From contig JAJXWW010000191.1 in assembly GCA_021781415.1 (NCBI GenBank), positions 1 through 43,435 on the forward strand: a stretch of 43,435 bases of DNA. The letters are read 5' to 3'. The translations under genes and the position numbers were made by a program. The DNA is from Planctomycetota bacterium. GTDB taxonomy: Bacteria; Planctomycetota; Planctomycetia; Gemmatales; Gemmataceae. Within the stretch, counting starts at the first letter, position 1. Each line of letters opens with the position of its first letter. Below, piece after piece: positions 41,329 through 43,435 of the stretch. The notes below the pieces were generated by a model. That model searched no databases, was not told the DNA's origin, and saw only the letters and a program-made list of their open reading frames with translations.

Positions 41329-43014
41329 TTAAAACGCCCACACCACTTGAGAGAAAAAGACGTTATCGTTCAGATTGACCCCATGCAACTCTTGATTGAT
41401 CTCATAACCGAATTTGACGATTCCCGACGGGTAGAAATAGTAATTGATGCTGAAGGCGTATTGATTGCGGTCCACCGGGACATAGGTGCTGTTTTGGAAT
41501 GAAGTGAAATCTAATTGCGTTGGGTCGATGCCTTGGAATCGTTCCAAACTATAACGCGCCACGAACTCCAGTTTTTGGAAAAACCCGTTGGGAAGATCGT
41601 AGCGCCGATAGGCCAATTGAGCGTACAAACCGGCGCGTTTGATGTCGTTGCCGATGACGGCGGCGGCCTGTTGATTCATGGCCGCCCCTTCAAAGCGCGC
41701 GTCGAGATTGCCGCGATGATAGCTGGCATCCACCGAGACGATGCCGAGGTTCAAATTGGGCGAACTCAACGAATAATTGTGGTCGTAATACCCGGAGACG
41801 CCGGCGTTGACACCCCATTTCGGCAGCCACATGCCCAAACGTCCGCCCATCGCCTTGGCGTGTACTTCATCGGAACCCGCCAAGACGTTGAGATCGACGA
41901 GATCGGCAAGGGCCGAGGGCGGCCCCGCCAACTGCATGCCGTTGCCGCCGTAAATAGAGTATTCCAATTTAATCGGCGTGGAGAAAAGATAGCTAGAGCC
42001 TCGCAATTGAACGCCGTCCGTGGATGCTAACGGCGACACTTGGCGGAACATCAAGGGCGAATCGTACATCTTGTTGCCCCACTCGAAGTTCAAGCGTTCG
42101 TTGTAGAAGCCGATGGGGAGCAAATAGCGACCGACCACCGCCGTCATTTTGTCGTTGAGGATAAAATCCATCTGCGCCCACGGAACACCCACTCCAAGGT
42201 TGTTAATATCCAGGTTGGCTTCGAGGAAGATTCTCTGGTTGAGCGTCAACAAGAAGAACGGCGAAAAGGTCGGCGATTCAAACACTCCGGAACGACCGTT
42301 GAATTGATGGTAGCGCTCGACGACTTGCCCGTAAATGCTCAGCGGCGTCTCGTTGTTATAGCTCGGATCGGCCAACTCCTTTAGGGTGGCCGGGAGCATC
42401 GACCAATAGCGCTGCGTGGAATCGACGTGTTCGGTTAGGTTGTCCAGGGCATATCCCAATTGTTGATCTCGCGCAGCGCCTTGGAGCGAGCGGCCGTCCA
42501 GCCCGGCGACATCGGTTTGCAATTTGCTAACGATCGGTTCTTGTTTTTGGAGTTGTTCCGCTAACAATTTAACCATCTTATTCAAAACGTCGATTTGCTT
42601 GCGCTGCAATTCCAATTGTTTTTGCATCTCTTCGGGCTTCTGCGCGGCTTGAGCCTCTTGTTCTTCTTCGCGCAACTTGGCGAAGACGCGCCGATTTTGC
42701 CGCAGTGCGGGAGATTCCTCCAGTTTCGGGCGGTTGTCGGCCTTGTTGGAAGACGCCGAGTCGTTCGACAAAACGCGCTCGAGTTGTCCCGTCAAGGTTT
42801 CGACTACTTTAATGAGCGCGTCGATTCGCTCGCGCTGTTCTCTCATCTGCGTCTGGAAGGCATCGGCAGAAAGCGAGGCGGGCGATTTCTCTCCCTCCAT
42901 CGCCGTTTGTCCGTTTGGCGGCGATAAGACCGCCTTGACCTCAGCTCGGATCGAAGCCGTCGTCGCCACAATTGCGAGACAACCGAAAAGCGTCAAGAAA
43001 CGTAATCTGCGCAC
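41329..43014 (-). CDS. Outer-membrane porin with N-terminal coiled coil
   Basis: The 561-residue protein has a signal peptide (residues 1-24, ending TTASIRA), a Gln/Glu/Lys-rich coiled coil at about 45-165 (QTQMREQRERIDALIKVVETL, LELQRKQIDVLNKMVKLLAEQLQ) and then a beta-barrel region (from about 215) with alternating aromatic strands, ending in the Phe-terminal SQVVWAF typical of outer-membrane barrels. Substrate is unknown. Start: a GTG at 43014, preceded 7 bases by GGGAGGGGG and followed directly by the signal peptide, is preferred over ATG codons upstream at 43089 and beyond, which would bury the signal peptide in a long Gly-rich leader. Confidence 0.87.
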   Translation of the reverse strand: MRRLRFLTLFGCLAIVATTASIRAEVKAVLSPPNGQTAMEGEKSPASLSADAFQTQMREQRERIDALIKVVETLTGQLERVLSNDSASSNKADNRPKLEESPALRQNRRVFAKLREEEQEAQAAQKPEEMQKQLELQRKQIDVLNKMVKLLAEQLQKQEPIVSKLQTDVAGLDGRSLQGAARDQQLGYALDNLTEHVDSTQRYWSMLPATLKELADPSYNNETPLSIYGQVVERYHQFNGRSGVFESPTFSPFFLLTLNQRIFLEANLDINNLGVGVPWAQMDFILNDKMTAVVGRYLLPIGFYNERLNFEWGNKMYDSPLMFRQVSPLASTDGVQLRGSSYLFSTPIKLEYSIYGGNGMQLAGPPSALADLVDLNVLAGSDEVHAKAMGGRLGMWLPKWGVNAGVSGYYDHNYSLSSPNLNLGIVSVDASYHRGNLDARFEGAAMNQQAAAVIGNDIKRAGLYAQLAYRRYDLPNGFFQKLEFVARYSLERFQGIDPTQLDFTSFQNSTYVPVDRNQYAFSINYYFYPSGIVKFGYEINQELHGVNLNDNVFFSQVVWAF

Positions 43015-43330
43015 GTCTTTTCCCCCTCCCTCATTCGCGTCGACCGTGACGCCATTTCCTCCAAGCGCGCAGCCCCCCCTTTGATTCATGTTCTCTGCAT
43101 GTTTACGCTTGGCATAAATGAGAGAGAGACGCATAGCGAGAGTGAGCGAATCGTGCAAGACGAAATTACGAACGCGGTGAGTTGGCGGGCTGGGTCGGGT
43201 GGAAACGATCGAAGGAGAACAAAAGAGATGTGTTAAATCTAAAAAAAGAATGCGGAACGACGGCATCCGTCTTCGAGCGTGCGATGGCACGACCCGGCAG
43301 CGGACGCCGTCGTCCCGTTATGCCGCACGC
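43015..43330. other. Intergenic region between the porin and the partial gene
   Basis: This 316-base gap holds the porin ribosome-binding site (next to 43014) and the terminator of the upstream minus-strand gene. TTGCAC with TATGCG at 17-base spacing on the minus strand (around 43123-43151) is a poor porin promoter match. The open frame at 43199-43435 on the plus strand shows no coding features. Confidence 0.45.
43241..43313 (-). terminator. Hairpin terminator after the partial minus-strand gene
   Basis: Stem 43257-43269 with 43301-43313 pairs 12 of 13 bases and encloses a small inner hairpin (CGTGC-GATG-GCACG, 43278-43291). On the minus strand it is followed, about 9 bases on, by seven T residues (43241-43247). 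It lies 17 bases past the stop of the gene at 43331. Confidence 0.6.
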
Positions 43331-43435
43331 TTATTTCATCTTGGTAGGTGCGGGTATTTCCGGCCCTTGGTTCGATTTCTCCGATTTGCCGAGGCTCGGT
43401 TTCGGCGTCGTCGCGCCCGGGGGGAACGTCCGTAG
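43331..43435 (-). CDS. 3' end of a minus-strand gene, Pro/Lys-rich C-terminus
   Basis: An open frame runs from the window edge to a TAA at 43331-43333 and gives 34 residues: LRTFPPGATTPKPSLGKSEK and then SNQGPEIPAPTKMK. Codon third positions are mostly G or C, as in the neighbours, and a terminator-like hairpin follows the stop. The start and most of the protein lie beyond the window. Low-complexity Pro/Lys tails occur on many secreted planctomycete proteins, but the function cannot be told. Confidence 0.45.
   Translation of the reverse strand, partial: LRTFPPGATTPKPSLGKSEKSNQGPEIPAPTKMK

Noticed and set aside
43199..43435. Plus-strand 78-codon open frame at the right edge
   Set aside because: It is Arg-rich, runs through the terminator hairpin, and the opposite frame has better codon pattern.

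Overview
This window comes from a GC-rich chromosome and is best read as a planctomycete, probably of the Gemmata/Isosphaera type. That placement is an inference from gene content: membrane-anchored zinc-ribbon/WD40/TPR proteins, a secreted WD40 protein with a HEAT-like tail, ThuA, DinB and PQQ-propeller proteins, secreted Cys/Gly-rich and Pro/Lys-rich proteins, a coiled-coil porin, a COG2232-type ATP-grasp enzyme, and several families of dispersed intergenic palindromes. No rRNA, tRNA, CRISPR array, transposase or integrase was found.

Left part (1-14 kb). The window opens inside tsaD (tRNA t6A synthesis), followed by a small secreted Cys/Gly-rich protein that converges on a SulP anion transporter. 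A creatininase-family amidohydrolase lies next, divergent from a 1298-residue zinc-ribbon/TM/coiled-coil/WD40/TPR protein that has a good promoter. A run of minus-strand genes follows: a translationally coupled HEPN gene and its small partner, a HEAT-type membrane protein, an amidohydrolase, a DinB-like protein, a ThuA-like protein and an HU-type DNA-binding protein with its own promoter and terminator.

Flagellar cluster (14.3-23.3 kb, plus strand): flgF-flgG-flgA-flgH-flgI-flgJ(rod-binding domain only)-flgN-flgK-flgL. It supplies the distal rod, the P and L rings with the P-ring chaperone, a rod-binding factor, the FlgN chaperone and its two hook-filament junction clients. Hook, proximal rod, motor, export and filament genes are not here. 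The flgI-flgJ gap holds a 167-bp element with terminal inverted repeats.

Middle (23.4-32.1 kb, plus strand): a PQQ-propeller membrane protein ending in a strong terminator, a PaiB-like flavin-binding regulator, a secreted WD40 protein, a ComEC-type DNA-uptake channel and a divergent TrmB-like methyltransferase.

Right part (32.2-43.4 kb). A ParE/RelE-like toxin and its antitoxin lie between two 129-bp direct repeats. One repeat is the genuine 3' end of pgm; the other is a displaced, 97% identical copy of the same 41 codons plus stop, next to trmB. This looks like a small integrative event that regenerated the target gene's end, and it is the most striking structure in the window. Upstream lie pgm, a membrane PP2C phosphatase, an ATP-grasp enzyme and a secreted protein (all minus), then rsgA and a thioredoxin-like protein (plus), a di-haem lipoprotein cytochrome c and a porin (minus), and finally the 3' end of another minus-strand gene with its terminator.
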